DNA from: Ampelocalamus luodianensis
Lineage: Eukaryota > Streptophyta > Magnoliopsida > Poales > Poaceae
Assembly (NCBI GenBank): GCA_036346255.1
Contig: CM070633.1
Span: forward strand, 14,632,001 to 14,696,000
DNA: 64,000 bases
Direction: 5' to 3'
The notes beneath the pieces were generated by a model. That model was not told where the DNA came from. It was given only the letters and a program-made list of their open reading frames with translations, and searched no databases. A program made the position numbers and the translations under genes. Positions within the stretch are counted from its first letter, which is position 1. Each line of letters opens with the position of its first letter. Below are positions 1 through 10,671 of the stretch, piece by piece.

Positions 1-1413
1 TTGAGAGGGCCAAGGAGTTCTCAAAAGCAAAGAATAAAAGAGGTATGGTTAATCACCTGAGCCCAACTTTTAATACATACTTGTGATTTGGTGATCTCTG
101 TAGCATTTTATTTTTCTGCAATATGTTGATCAGAGGCACTGTGCTTTTGTAGAGTGGTTCTTTTGTTCACATGCCTTACTGTCAACTTAAAAAACATCCA
201 TTCTACTTTTGCATTTGTTTTTTTTTCTGTGGTGCTTGGTGCATTGGATCATCAATTATGTTTTAATCTGAAACACAGTTGTGGCGGATCTCATTGTTAA
301 GATCATCATGTTCACATGGTCTTTAGTCTAGCAAATGAAGGTCTATATATATATATATATATTTGCATTTTAGTGCAGTGCATACACATTGGATGCAAAT
401 GTTGCATAGGGTTATCAGCTGGCAACCTTCATCATCATTTTATTTGAAGCCCAGATGATGCTTCTGATGATTCTTTTTCTTGTCTATTCATATTAATCTT
501 GTTTATTGTTTTTCTTTCAGTGCTAATATTGATTACCTTAGAATGCTATCTGGCTTTCTTTTTTACGTGATGTAAATTAGAGTAATACAGAACTGTGCTA
601 ATGTTGTGTCAACTAAATCATTTTTTTCATCAGCGGCTATCCAATCCTTGAAGAGGAAAAAACTTTATGAGCAGCAAATTGAACAGCTTGGAAATTTTCA
701 GTTGAGAATCCATGATCAGGTTACCTCCGAGTTCCTACTTACCATTTTGAGTTTTCCTGTTCACTACATGTCATGCATGTATATCATATAGCAATCCTGT
801 TATACAGATGATCATGTTAGAAGCTGCTAAAGCTACGACAGAGACTGTTGATGCATTGAGGACGGGGGCTGCAGCCATGAAAGCAATGCAAAAAGCAACG
901 TGAGCATTTGTTTTGAGTCCATTTTAATTGTAGAGTTTGTCCCCCCCCCCCCCCCCCATAATTGTTTCAAGGAACCGATGTTTCAAAATGACTATTTATC
1001 ATATCCCTGTAGAAATATTGATGATGTCGACAAGACTATGGATGAAATTAACGAACAGACTGAAAACATGAAACAAATACAAGATGCTTTGTCAGCTCCT
1101 CTTGGAGCTTCTGCTGATTTTGATGAGGTGACTCACTGTAGCCATTTAAGCTGTATAATCTTGAGTTTATAACTTCTTTTTCCTGTTGTACTTAATACCT
1201 ACTGCACTGAAAAACTTGCAGGATGAACTAGAAGCGGAACTGGAAGAACTGGAGGGAGCAGAGTTGGAATCTCAACTTCTGGAGCCTGTTGCAGCTCCAC
1301 CTGTGCATCCGGTGCATGTCCCAGCCAACAGGCAACCAGCTCGCCCTGCTCCACAGAAAGCTTCAGCTGAGGAGGATGAACTTGCTGCACTGCAAGCTGA
1401 AATGGCATTGTGA
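1..1413 (+). CDS. SNF7: SNF7/VPS32 (CHMP4-type) ESCRT-III subunit, 3' five exons
   Basis: This is the C-terminal ~174 codons of a plant SNF7/VPS32 protein, the main polymerising ESCRT-III subunit that drives membrane scission at multivesicular endosomes. Exons by GT-AG rule and frame: 1-42 (partial; frame starts at base 3), 634-719, 808-899, 1013-1127 and 1222-1413, ending at TGA. Joined exons read ERAKEFSKAKNKR, then LKRKKLYEQQIEQL, then TGAAAMKAMQKAT, then DKTMDEINEQTENMKQIQ, and an acidic tail ending DELAALQAEMAL. These are the alpha2-alpha4 helices and C-terminal regulatory helices of the family. All exon junctions keep phase, so the visible part looks intact. About 45-50 N-terminal residues (family length ~220) are left of the window. 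The family call is sure; which paralogue it is cannot be told. Confidence 0.96.
344..362. repeat. (TA)n microsatellite in SNF7 intron
   Basis: About nine TA units lie in the intron between SNF7 exons 1-42 and 634-719. Confidence 0.9.
941..957. repeat. C17 homopolymer in SNF7 intron
   Basis: Seventeen consecutive C lie in the intron between exons 808-899 and 1013-1127. The length is probably unreliable in any assembly. Confidence 0.9.
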
Positions 1414-1742
1414 TCAGGTTATTGATTTATCCTGTGTTTGATCTGTCTAGTGTGTTATGCTCTTCCTTTCATCGGACTAACACTTGTACCTGTTTGCTAA
1501 ACATGGTAATTGCAATGATTTAAACTTTACGGATTTCATATTTCTCAATGATAATTAATGATCTGCTGCAGAGATGCATAGCCAATAACTAGTTGCATAT
1601 AACATGAGTGATGTCATGAAACCATGCAATCTTATTCATTTGGATTTTCTGGGACTTGATTATTCAGACCCTGTTTCAAATGCTAAGAGATCATTGGATG
1701 ATAGGGATGCTTACTAAAGATCTTGAATTGTGTAGTAACTAG

Positions 1743-1988
1743 TACTCCCTCCATTCTCTTTTACTTGTCGTTTCGGACTTCGACATGGTCTCCAATGCAT
1801 ACCTTTGACCATTACTTTTTCTAATTATATGTTAGCAAACATTATTAAGAATATGATGATACGGAAGTACTTTTGTTGACAAATCTGTTAATATTATTTC
1901 CATGTAAAATTTAAATATTTTTATGTATACTAGCGGTCAAAGTTTTAAAACGTAGTCGTATGCATTCTAGGGCGACATGTAGGGAGTA
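1743..1988. mobile_element. Stowaway-like MITE (Tc1/mariner)
   Basis: The ~246-bp segment begins TACTCCCTCC and ends AGGGAGTA, so it has the CTCCCT terminal inverted repeat typical of grass Stowaway MITEs with a TA target duplication. The interior is AT-rich with no coding sequence. Only about 6-8 bp of the terminal repeat is perfect, so the element is old. Confidence 0.75.
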
Positions 1989-3026
1989 ACTTGTAGGCAA
2001 CGAGCCCCATAAAGGGTTGGCCAGCAGATCAACCATGTGAAAACCAATCTGTTTTACCATTCCTCATTTTGCTCTTGTTTGAACTGGCTTGCAGAGTCAC
2101 CATGTGGTTTATTGTCTAGATATATTTTTTAGATAAAGGGTATCTTATGCAGTGTTCCCCTAGGCAGCCGCCTAGGCGCTGGGCGTAGGGCAACTGCCGC
2201 GCCTCGGCCTCAATCGGGCCCATAGGCGCTCGGCCCGCCTAGCCAGTCAACGCCGGTCCAAGGCGGACCCAGGCAGGCCGAGGCGGGCAAGACGAGGCGG
2301 CGGATGGGTGGTGCGAGGCGGGATGAGGTGGTCCAAGGCAGCAGAACAGAAAGAGATGAGGGGGTGGTCCAACTCACCGACGCCGAATCGACCTCCCACC
2401 GACGCCGAATTGACCTTCCCGTTGCTCGATTTGGCTCTCTGTCGCTCGATTCAACCTCCGCCGCCGGTGGTGGAAGTGAGGCACGGAGGCGAGGGGGGAG
2501 CGCGGTGGGGAGATGAGGGAGGAGCGCGGCGGGGAGACGAGGGGGGGGGGCTACTTAGGCGGAGGTGAGGGGGGAGCGAGGTGCGGAGGGAGCGAGGGGT
2601 GGTCGAGGGGAAGGAGGCAGCGGCGAGGAGGAAGGAGGCGGCATGCGTGGGAATGGTTGGGACTCGGGAGCCGGGAGGTTGTCTTCTAGGGTTTTGGGTG
2701 TCTCGATCGAACGACTCAGATTACGCAAGAGTAATTTCGATCGGACGGCCGAGAGCCCAAGATGGCGCGAGTCACGCGACCACCTCCTTCCTCCTTGCAT
2801 CCTTCTCCCCCTTGCCGCCGCCGCCTCTTTCCCCTCGCCTCCTCCTTCCCCATCGCTCCTCCCTCGCCTCCGCCTGAGTCGGCCTCCTCCCTTGCCTCTG
2901 TGCCTCGCTCCTCCCTCGCCTCGCTCCCCCTCGCCTCCTACTCTGCTCCCCCAAGCATTCGCTTGAGTCGGCCGCCTAGGCGGCGCCTAGGTGCTAGGCG
3001 TTGGTCAGCCGTCTGACTAGCGCCTA

Positions 3027-3540
3027 TGTTGGAAATTTTCCTAACCTTTGCTTTGTTCTGTCCGGAGATGCACTCGTCCGGAGAGACTCAGCGACAGGTG
3101 CTTTACTGTGGGACTGCTCCTCCGCGTCGACCTTGCTAGTCTCTGCCTTTTTCCTTCACGTGAAGATGCAAAACTCCTGGAACAGCCCGCTGCTCCTTGA
3201 CGTTACTTGCAGCTTCCTCGCACCGCAATGCCACGCCTCTTACGCCTGCGAGCGCCCGAACGAAATCACCGAGACAGAGCGCTTTGTTCCGAACCTTCTG
3301 CTCCTCTTTTTCTTTTTCTATTTCTTCAATTCCACAACTCACGTTACATTGCTTTGGGTCCTTTTAAAGACTAGTTATACGTCAATACTTCGGACCAGAA
3401 CTCCCATCGGACTCGGCTTCTAAGACTTTATACGATACAAGCTCTACTACTTCTACGTATATCCTATCCAACTCCAAAAACAGAACGGACTACATACATG
3501 CTTTCCAAAAGGAACTAACTAAACAAGATTAATCCTAATA
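3027..3540 (-). repeat. 3' LTR of the gag-only copia element
   Basis: This 514-bp LTR starts (plus strand) TGTTGGAAATTTTCC and ends AATCCTAATA. It matches 5504-6031 along its length, with many short indels. Confidence 0.9.
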
Positions 3541-3552
3541 ATCACCCCCTTA
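3541..3552 (-). other. Polypurine tract
   Basis: On the minus strand the purine-rich AAGGGGGTGAT abuts the 3' LTR, where plus-strand DNA synthesis would be primed. Confidence 0.8.
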
Positions 3553-3891
3553 ATCTTGTTTCTTTATCTTGATCACGTTGATCTTCTCTCTTATATGAAC
3601 TTCCAAATCTTCCTCTTTTACCAGCACTCCTGTGCGCCGCTCCTTCCTGGGCCGATACCGCCCTACCGCCTGTGCTTGCTCCATCTTGAGCCATGCACAA
3701 ACCAACGCTTGCCGCGCCTCGCACCTGGACTGAACTCGTCCTTCCTTGCACGCCCGCCTGGACTGGAGCACCTACTCCCACGACCACCTGGGCTTCGCCA
3801 TTGCCTGAGCCTCTCGCTCCTCTCTCTTGGACCAAGTCTGTCCACTTCCCCGCATACATCTTAGCTGAGGCTATACCGCCTCTCCCTCCTG

Positions 3892-4848
3892 CTATACCTG
3901 CATGCGCGTGGAACTCGCCGTCCCCTTGAGCGCCCTGCGTGTCTTCCTGCGTGCCGTCTGCACCCCCAAGGCTCCGCCTGCTGCGCCTCCTGCGCCAACT
4001 GCGTGCCACTCCTGGGTTACACCATATTCAGGTTCGATACCCAAGTCCCACTTCGGCTCCTCCAGATTGTCCTTCACACAAACCGATTTACAAGTTTTCA
4101 AGAAAATTTTGTACAACCGGTTCGGAGATCTTTTCACCTTCATCAACAGATCTTTGTTCTTGTCATAGACACGCAAGAACTCATCCTGCAGCTCCACCCT
4201 GCATCCCCGTTCCGCCATCTGCCCGAGACTGAGTATGTTGTTACACAAACTCGGTATAAAGTAAATATCAGGCATCACCTTCTGATCTCCGTTCTTGCAT
4301 CGTAATAGCATTGATCCTTTGCCTCTTATCTCCACCGTCGAGCCGTCAGCAAACTTGACCTTCCCCGAAATCTTCTCGTCAAGCTCATAGAACATGGAGC
4401 GATCTCCCGTCATGTGATTACTTGCTCCATTATCCAAGTACCATAAATCAGTGTGATCACGATTGCCTCCATCCGTGCGTAGTTTAGGAACTACGTTCTC
4501 CTCGTTCAACATCACCATGATCGGCGCCTCTTTGTCACATAAGGAGAAAAGCAGGGCTGGTTCGTCATCGTCTTCACAAGCTCGGGTGAGGTTTGCCTCC
4601 TCGTTCTTCTTCTTGTTTGGACAATCCGAAGCATAGTGCCCATACTTGTCGCATTTGAAACACCTTATGTGACTACGACACTCCGCCGCGTAGTGACCAA
4701 ATTCTTCGCATTTAAAACACTTGACATGTGACTTATCCCGTGATCTGTCACCACCGCCTTGCCTAGTCTTATCTCCATGTCCTCCTCTGCCGCCTCGCCC
4801 ACGCTCGCGTTCACGCTCGCTTCTTGTATCTCCTTTAACAAAGAACAC
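3892..4848 (-). pseudogene. Copia gag zinc knuckles plus protease-like domain, 318 codons
   Basis: Residues ~6-40 are Arg/Gly/Asp-rich. Two CCHC knuckles follow: CFKCEEFGHYAAEC (residues 44-57) and CFKCDKYGHYASDC (63-76). The copia protease signature appears as LDNGASNHMTG at ~138-148; the family active site is usually D-S/T-G-A, so here the second residue is Asn, a likely loss. Downstream is the region that normally precedes integrase, but it ends in low-complexity Arg/Gly sequence with no integrase. The protein lacks its gag N-terminus because of frameshifts around 4849-5243. Confidence 0.85.
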
Positions 4849-5159
4849 CGCCGTTATGGGATGATACCTCTGCTCGTTCTGGATGATACCCTTCGCAGCT
4901 CCTCATGCGCCTTGAGGGAACCGGTGATCTCCTCGATCTTCTTTGTCTCTAGATCCAGAGAGTACATGAGCGTGGTGACGACAGGTACGAATTTTTCTGG
5001 TAACACACGCAAGTATTTCTTCATCGCCACGATTCCTCCATCTTGCCACCGAGAGAAACAATCTGATTGTACAGTGAAGTCAGTTTACCGGCGAACTCGT
5101 CCACCGACTGGGTTTCTCCCATCCGAGATTCTCAAACTCGTATGCAAATTCGAGCCGCA

Positions 5160-5461
5160 CCTCCTTCACACGATCAACTCCTCGTGCATCTTCGAGCGCC
5201 ACCACGCCTCACGTGCCGTCTCCTTGCCGGCGAGCCGCCGCATCATCGAAGTCCGCACCGCTGGTAGATGATGGCCAAAGCCGTTTGGTCCACCTTGTCG
5301 TCCACCTCCTTGTCCTTCGCCTTCGGATCGACTGCACCCCAGACTCCCTGGGCGCGCATGTTCGCCTTCATCTTCATTGCCCACACTGGGTAATTGTCGG
5401 TCGTCAGGACAGGATATAGAAGAGAGAACGGCCCATCCCGGGTCTTCACCTTGTCGCCCAT
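5160..5461 (-). pseudogene. Copia gag N-terminal part (frameshifted)
   Basis: A minus-strand frame starts MGDKVKTRDG and continues TDNYPVWAMKMKANM, the usual start of copia gag proteins (DUF4219/UBN2 region, YPVWA core). It runs out of frame near 5260. The neighbouring frame continues with RRLAGKETAREAWW. Gag would form the virus-like particle. The region 4849-5160 carries further gag sequence in shifted frames. Confidence 0.75.
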
Positions 5462-5489
5462 GATCTCCAGGTACCACCAAGATCAGAAC

Positions 5490-5501
5490 GCTCTGATACC
5501 A
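5490..5501 (-). other. Primer-binding site (tRNA-Met type)
   Basis: On the minus strand this reads TGGTATCAGAGC, complementary to the 3' end of plant initiator tRNA-Met, two bases inside the 5' LTR. Confidence 0.9.
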
Positions 5502-5503
5502 AC

Positions 5504-6031
5504 TGTTGGAAATTTTCCTAACCTTTGCTTTGTTCTGTCCGGAGATGCACTCGTCCGGAGAGACTCAGCGACTTGGTGCTTTACTTCGTGGGACCTGCTC
5601 CTGTTGCTGACCTTGCTAGTCTCTGCCTTTTTCCTTCACGTGAAGATGCAAAAACTCCTGGAACAGCCCGCTGCTCCTTGACGTTACTTGCAGCTTCCCC
5701 TAGCACTGCAATGCCACGCCTCTTATGCCCTGCGAGAGCGCCCGAACGAAATCACCGAGACAGAGAGCGTTTTGTTCCGGGAACCTTCTGCTCCTCTTTT
5801 TTCTTTTTCTATTTCTTCAATTCCACAACTCACGTTACATTGCTGGGTCCTTTTAAAGACTAGTTATACGTCTGGTACTCGGACCAGGAACTCCCAGCCG
5901 GACTCGGCTTCTAAGACTTTATACGATACAAGCTCTACTACTTCTACGTATATCCTATCCAACTCCAAAAACAGAACGGACTGCATACATGCTTTCCAAA
6001 AGGAACTAACTAAACAAGATTAATCCTAATA
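5504..6031 (-). repeat. 5' LTR of the gag-only copia element
   Basis: This 528-bp copy of 3027-3540 lies next to the primer-binding site, which makes it the 5' LTR in minus orientation. Its outer end is TA rather than canonical TG. Confidence 0.9.
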
Positions 6032-7340
6032 GCCTAGCGCGTAGGGGAACCTTGATCTTATGGCACTGAGTGTATGCTTGAGAAAGTAGTGTTAAGCCAA
6101 TGTGACATTATCTCTCAGATCTTGGATCCAGTTATTGTCATGACAGCTTAATTTTGCCTGAGCTAACCTGGCCTATTAAAGTTATAAGGTCACTAATGGA
6201 TTATATATTTTCACATAAGTCGAACTGTGATAGAAAACCTTGTTTCACGTATGTTGCAGGTTTACCTGATCTTTTTTGGCTGGCTACTTACAAGCAACTA
6301 GAATTGTAATTTGAAAAGTAAACATGTGCAGAACTTGCTTGAGTTATTTATTTATTTATTATCATCATTGTTCAAAATTTGTTTTAGCGTGTTGGGGGAT
6401 AGATCCCAAGCTATTTGTTTCCCGAGTTCATTATTAATAATTAACCCTGATTGACAACCTGCAGGTTCCCAATGAAGAGGTGAAATGTACAAATGATTTG
6501 CTGTACGCTACGAGATTGCAAGCGAGTCTAGCCTACAAATATATTTGCCCGTGTGTGTATCATCTTGGGGGGATATTTGGCAACCTAAGCAGAGAGAGGC
6601 TGCTCCAGTTCAGTGTTTGTTTTTAGTTGTTCGGGGGTCTGTTTTCCATAGACAGAATTTCAGTAAATGTGGCACGGTTAGCTCCATCCAAGCCATGCAA
6701 TGCGCTTTGTTGTCGTACAATATTTTTCATTGACCCGTATTATGTGGAGCCATGTAAAAAACTTGGAACATATAAATCCCCAGGGTACACAATTGATGCG
6801 TTGGTTATTCTCACGCGCTGTTTCTTGTTTGCCCCCCCTTGAAGCAGCAGGTCCTTCTCTTGTACTGCTAATACCGGTCTGCCTTTGTAATTTGAGCATG
6901 TTACTGTCTCTGCTTTACGCCAAGAAGGTGCTATTTCTGTTTTCGACACTGGCCTTAATTGTGGTTTGATGGTAGCTGACGTCATCGTGGTCCATGTGGT
7001 TTGCGGAGTTCATGTTCGTGGTCAACTTCAACTTCCATTTAATCACCCAGTATGAGCCAAAAAAATAATTTCTGAACAACTAGTGGATGCAGCTGACGCT
7101 CGAGAAATATGTTCGCTCGTCGGTGGTGAGCTGGACTGCTAATGTTGTAATTGCTGCTCCCTTCTCTCCAACTCTGGCTTTCCCTACTCTTCTCAAGAAA
7201 CCTTCTGAGTTCGCCTCCTGTCAGCGGCAAGAGTGAGGGGGGCTACTCCTTTTATCTTTTGGGAAACAAGATATTTCAACCGTGCTCACCCACAAGTGCT
7301 GCTAGCTACATGCATGCTGCAAGACTACACTGAACGGTTT

Positions 7341-7362
7341 AAACGGGTTTGAATACCCGTTT
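7341..7362. repeat. Perfect 8-bp-stem hairpin, conserved in both duplication units
   Basis: AAACGGGT and ACCCGTTT are separated by six bases. The same stem is kept at 29587-29608 in unit B although the loop differs. Confidence 0.6.
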
Positions 7363-7504
7363 TTGTTCAGCCCTGCTGGAGGGTATCTTCCTTTACCTTC
7401 TATCACCAAAACCTCATGATTAAAGTTTCAAAAGTACACATCCAGATCATCCAGATCTGACATTACATTAGATGTTCTTCATCTTTGTTGGCTAGATAAG
7501 AGGG

Positions 7505-7945
7505 GTGCTAACGATTACCATATTAGTTTATTCAGTTTTGCAGCTTTGGCTTGGACGCTTTGCAAATCAGGAATAAAGTGGCGAATGAGAAGACTTTTTC
7601 TAAGCTAGTAACTAAAGTTATGTTCAAATTTGCGTCGTGTTTGCAGCGTTGGCGAATTCTAACCAAAGAAGTTGAACGGCTGAAGCTAGAAGGAGTGGTT
7701 GAAGAATTTCTATGCGATGATAGATGTCTAATTTTCACTAGGTTTTTGTGGACTCTTGGCAATTAGGGGTTTATCTTTGTTATATGTCATCTTTTGCATT
7801 TGTATGATGTTTCTGGTGGTTCTTGGTTGTTTGAGTTAGTTAGCTGGTATCCCTAGTGTGGTGATGTCGAGCTATGATTGTAAGACTTGTTATTAGCTTT
7901 CTATAAAAGCAGGTTCTTCCTTATAAAAAAAACCATGTCAAACCC
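7505..7945 (+). pseudogene. LINE (non-LTR retrotransposon) 3' end, unit A copy
   Basis: A frame around 7551-7766 reads LQIRNKVANEKTF, then a stretch with LQRW, like the C-terminal tail of plant LINE reverse transcriptases (the W-x-IRNK...LQxW pattern after the zf-RVT region). It is followed by a ~180-bp T-rich non-coding tail ending in a short A-run near 7925-7931, as expected for a LINE 3' end. It is 5'-truncated and has no start of its own. The diverged duplicate is at 29745-30185. Recognition is from pattern only. Confidence 0.5.
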
Positions 7946-8021
7946 CGGCAAGGGCCTCCTGACCTTCACGGCCAACGCTGTAAACATCTTGCCGCCATGC
8001 AACTTTTGGTGTAGTGGCAAG

Positions 8022-8819
8022 TCTAACTGCTACTATGCAGTTAGCACGGTTGGATCCAAAAATTAAAGGGTGAGATTTTCGGTGCAGTGGCTATATGTCT
8101 CTCCATCTTGTGTAGTGGCATAGAGGACGTTTGAATCGTGCTAATTCTGCTGGGCCGTTATGGTACACATGAATAATGTTTAATGCGGTTTCCAAAGCGT
8201 CTTGCAGAGTGAGTGCGGGAGTTTCCTTCTTTGTCACTGCATTCTATATAAAGGAGAGATGTCTAAATTCATAGTGTACGAAATAGAACCACCTTTGTAC
8301 TTTTGCCCTGAACGCATCACTTCATCCTTGTGTCGGCGAGCACCGTCACAAGGAGAGCCGTGTTTTCGAAACCGGCATCCCTCGTGATCCTGCACGGGTT
8401 AGTACGAATCAGGTTGCTGGGAAAGCGTTCGTGCGATTGCTCATGGCTTCCTTCATCATCTGCCGTGCGTCGTCTTCCTCACATCCGACTCTACCGCGAC
8501 CATTGCCGGATCGATTATCTGTAAGTCGCAGTGATCTCTTTTGTCATGGCTATGTCTTGCTTGCTAGAATTTAGTCATGTGATGATGATGATTCCCTTTT
8601 GTTAGTAGTGTTCTTGTTATAGACTTTGCCTTGTTAGCAAACGCGCACACGCGCACATACACACACACATATATATGAGATATGTGTACTTGAGTTTATG
8701 ATTATACTACTGTTCATAATTGTAAATATGCCTAGTATATATGCTGCTTTTATATCGATCATTGTTTAGGAATTAACATAATCACAAAAGTGTACATATC
8801 TGTAACAATCACGGTGAAG
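8022..8819 (+). other. Degraded copia-type LTR relic
   Basis: Segments such as GTGATCCTGCACGGGTTAG through GGGAAAGCGTTCGTGCG (8380-8440) resemble, in opposite orientation, the LTR of the copia element at 30283-36317. The segment ends with CACAAAAGTGTACATATCTGTAACA, similar to that LTR's terminus. Copia pol sequence follows directly. The 5' edge is uncertain; 8022-8200 has no recognised content. Confidence 0.4.
8640..8676. repeat. CA/CG/TA dinucleotide tract
   Basis: A run of (CG/CA)n, (CA)n then (TA)n lies in the LTR relic. A shorter version is at 40780-40815 in unit B. Confidence 0.8.
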
Positions 8820-9819
8820 TGGTAAAGGCTATGTGTGCGGAGGCTTGTTCCGCTCTATCTCTTTCAGATTTGTGTAATAATGTTGTGAATCATATTTTCA
8901 GTGGTAATGAGACTACTATTTGGCATTCACGACTTTGTCACATAAATTTTGGTTGCATGACGCGATAGTTGGCTTTAGAGTTAATCCCAAATTCACCTTG
9001 CCAAAGGTTCTAAATGTCAAGTTTGTGTGCAATCAAAGCAACCTCGTAAGCCTCACAAGGCCGTCGAGATAAGAAACTTGGCACCATTAGAACTCATACA
9101 TTCGGATCTGTGAGATGAATGGTGTGTTGACAAAAGGTGGTAAGAGATATTTCATGACTTTGATTGATGATTCCACTAGATTCTCGCTATGTGTATCTTT
9201 TAAAACTAAAGATGAAGCTTTTCACTACTTTAAAATCTATAAGGCGTGTTTGAGAACCAACTTGAAAAGAAAATCAAAAGGGTTAGGTCCGATCGTGGCG
9301 AGTACTTTTCTAATGAGTTCAATTTATTCTCGTGAGGAACATGGTATAATCCATGAGAGGACGCCTCTATTCACCCTACCAAATGGGATTGCCGAAAGAA
9401 AGAACCGCACTTAATCGATTTGGTTAACGCCATGCTAGACACATCGGTCTTTCCAAGGCATGGTGGGGAGGCTATATTGACTTCATGTCATGTCCTAAAT
9501 AGGGTTCCCACAAAGAATAAAGAGATAACTCCATTTGAACAATGGGAGAAGAAAAGACTATCACTTTCATACTTGCGCACTTGGGGTTGTTTGGCGAAAG
9601 TCAACGTGCCAATTTCCAAAAGCGTAAGCTTGGACCAAAACCGTGGATTGCGTCTTTTTAGGCTATGCTCATCATAGCGTTGGATATAGATTTTTAGTGG
9701 TGAAATCTGAGTACCGACGCGTGCATGTCGGTACAATTATGGAGTCCGTGAGATGCTACTTTCTTTGAGGATATTTTTCCGATGAAAGATATGCCTAGTT
9801 TATCGAGTCGAGCCCGATA
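8820..9819 (+). pseudogene. Copia pol fragment (pre-integrase and integrase), unit A only
   Basis: Translated pieces read NNVVNHI, then WHSRLCHINFGC (the GAG-pre-integrase zinc-binding HxxxC region), then KGGKRYFMTLIDDSTR, HVLNRVPTKNKE and WGCLAKVNVPISK. These match the integrase part of the copia element at 30283-36317, in the opposite orientation. Several stops and frameshifts break it (for example around 8970, 9110, 9310 and 9412). Gag and reverse transcriptase are missing. Unit B lacks the fragment and joins GGTGAAG directly to GTCAAACTC, so it was deleted there or gained here. Confidence 0.8.
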
Positions 9820-10355
9820 GTCAAACTCAAGACAAATCAAAGCTAAATGAGGTTTTGAATTTTTGTTTGATGTTATTTTCAAGTATACTATTTTTCGTCA
9901 CACGACAGAGACATACGTCGTCACATTTTTTTTTTGGTATTTTGAAATCATCCAGGATTTTCGTTAGGCTCGATTCGGCGCACAAATCCACTTGTGCAAT
10001 GTATCCTCAGGAATACACCTTCCTCTTTTAAAGGCACACATGTCAGATTCAAAAGTACATTCATATCTGGCTTGCGCATTCCAGATGAACGTGCCATCCT
10101 CCGCAAACTTGCATTTGCATCCGTGTATGATTTAAAGAAACATCTGTTTTTGAAAACTTATCAGTAATGCCTGTGCTCTCGTAAGAGCACGCAATTTTGC
10201 TATAGGAGGCAAAACTATTTCGTTTGGCAGACAATTTTTTTATTATTAATACTTGTTTTTTAAAAAACTCTACTTCCGGTGACCTCACTCCTCATTGACT
10301 GCCTCTAGAAGGGCACACTTCCATCCAGAAAGAGCATTCTGGTTAAATAAATTAT

Positions 10356-10671
10356 GGACAATGCTACTGTGTATACGTCTGATGCATCATATGCGTCCAC
10401 TACCTAAGTCGCTTACTTTATCACTTTTTAACCACTTGAACATCCCACTTCTTATCCATTCAGATGGCGTCCACTGCTCCCCAACCCGAGCTGGCGTTTA
10501 TACCGTGCTTCTTCCTCTCCCCTAAATCGTCTCCGCATGCTTCTTTCTCTCCCCCCAAATCACCTCCGCGCTCGGGCGCCGGCTGCCTCACCTTCGTGCC
10601 CTGGCCTCTTCTGTTGCCCCAGCTCCGCTGCGCCCGACCTCACACCACCGCCGACCATTCGCCTCGCCAGG
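10356..10671 (+). other. Unique spacer between duplication units, with an unassigned reading frame
   Basis: This 316-bp stretch is in neither unit. It contains an ATG at 10464 opening MASTAPQPELAF and continuing Pro/Ser-rich for ~70 codons in GC-rich, exon-like sequence up to a CCAG|GGTAAAA junction at ~10670. It could be a first coding exon (with a donor at GGTAAA) or captured gene sequence. I recognise no family. Confidence 0.3.

Larger units (their letters stand above)
3027..6031 (-). mobile_element. Gag-only copia retrotransposon (TR-GAG type), nested in the hAT element
   Basis: Two LTRs (3027-3540 and 5504-6031) bracket a 1.96-kb minus-strand interior and are flanked by the 5-bp duplication GCCTA (3022-3026, 6032-6036). 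In minus orientation the order is 5' LTR, a tRNA-Met type primer site, gag with two zinc knuckles, a protease-like motif, a polypurine tract and the 3' LTR. No integrase, reverse transcriptase or RNase H is present. This fits the TR-GAG class of non-autonomous elements, which would need enzymes in trans. The frames carry shifts, so it is probably inactive. Confidence 0.88.
2150..6054. mobile_element. Non-autonomous hAT element interrupted by a copia insertion
   Basis: The terminal inverted repeats are CAGTGTTCCCCTAGGC on the left and, reverse-complemented, CAAGGTTCCCCTACGC on the right. They are flanked by the identical 8-bp duplication ATCTTATG at 2142-2149 and 6055-6062. An 8-bp TSD and termini starting CA fit the hAT superfamily. 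Without the nested copia element (3027-6036) it would be ~895 bp. The subterminal regions are rich in GCCTAGGCG palindromes, and the interior is a GC-rich purine/pyrimidine-biased tract with no transposase. The several overlapping frames over 2304-3016 are composition artefacts. Confidence 0.85.
1414..6800 (+). other. Probable SNF7 3'UTR with a 5-kb transposon-filled intron
   Basis: Just after the stop codon there is a donor-like site (ATCAG|GTTATT, donor at 1419). At 6461-6464 there is an acceptor-like TGCAG followed by non-coding sequence, which suggests a 3'UTR intron of 1419-6464. The candidate last exon starts at 6465 and probably ends near 6760-6800; no clear poly(A) signal was identified. 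The intron would contain the Stowaway MITE, the hAT element and the nested copia element. Between 6055 and 6464 I see only AT-rich sequence. This is inference; spliced cDNA would decide it. Confidence 0.45.
6754..10355 (+). repeat. Direct-repeat unit A
   Basis: The segment is repeated, diverged, as unit B. Matching blocks are 6754-6804 with 10672-10722, 6805-7203 with 13885-14299, 7204-8021 with 29465-30282, 8591-8818 with 40732-40953, and 9820-10355 with 40954-41485. With the inserted sequence removed, both units are about 2.03 kb. The left edge falls in or near the SNF7 3'UTR. Confidence 0.85.

Noticed and set aside
2304..3016. Several overlapping long frames on both strands inside the hAT element
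   Set aside because: They arise from GC-rich, purine/pyrimidine-biased sequence open in many frames, with no domain signature. The segment is a transposon interior.
7341..7362. Rho-independent-type terminator
   Set aside because: The hairpin is followed by a T-run, but this is plant nuclear DNA and that mechanism does not apply. It was kept only as a conserved hairpin.
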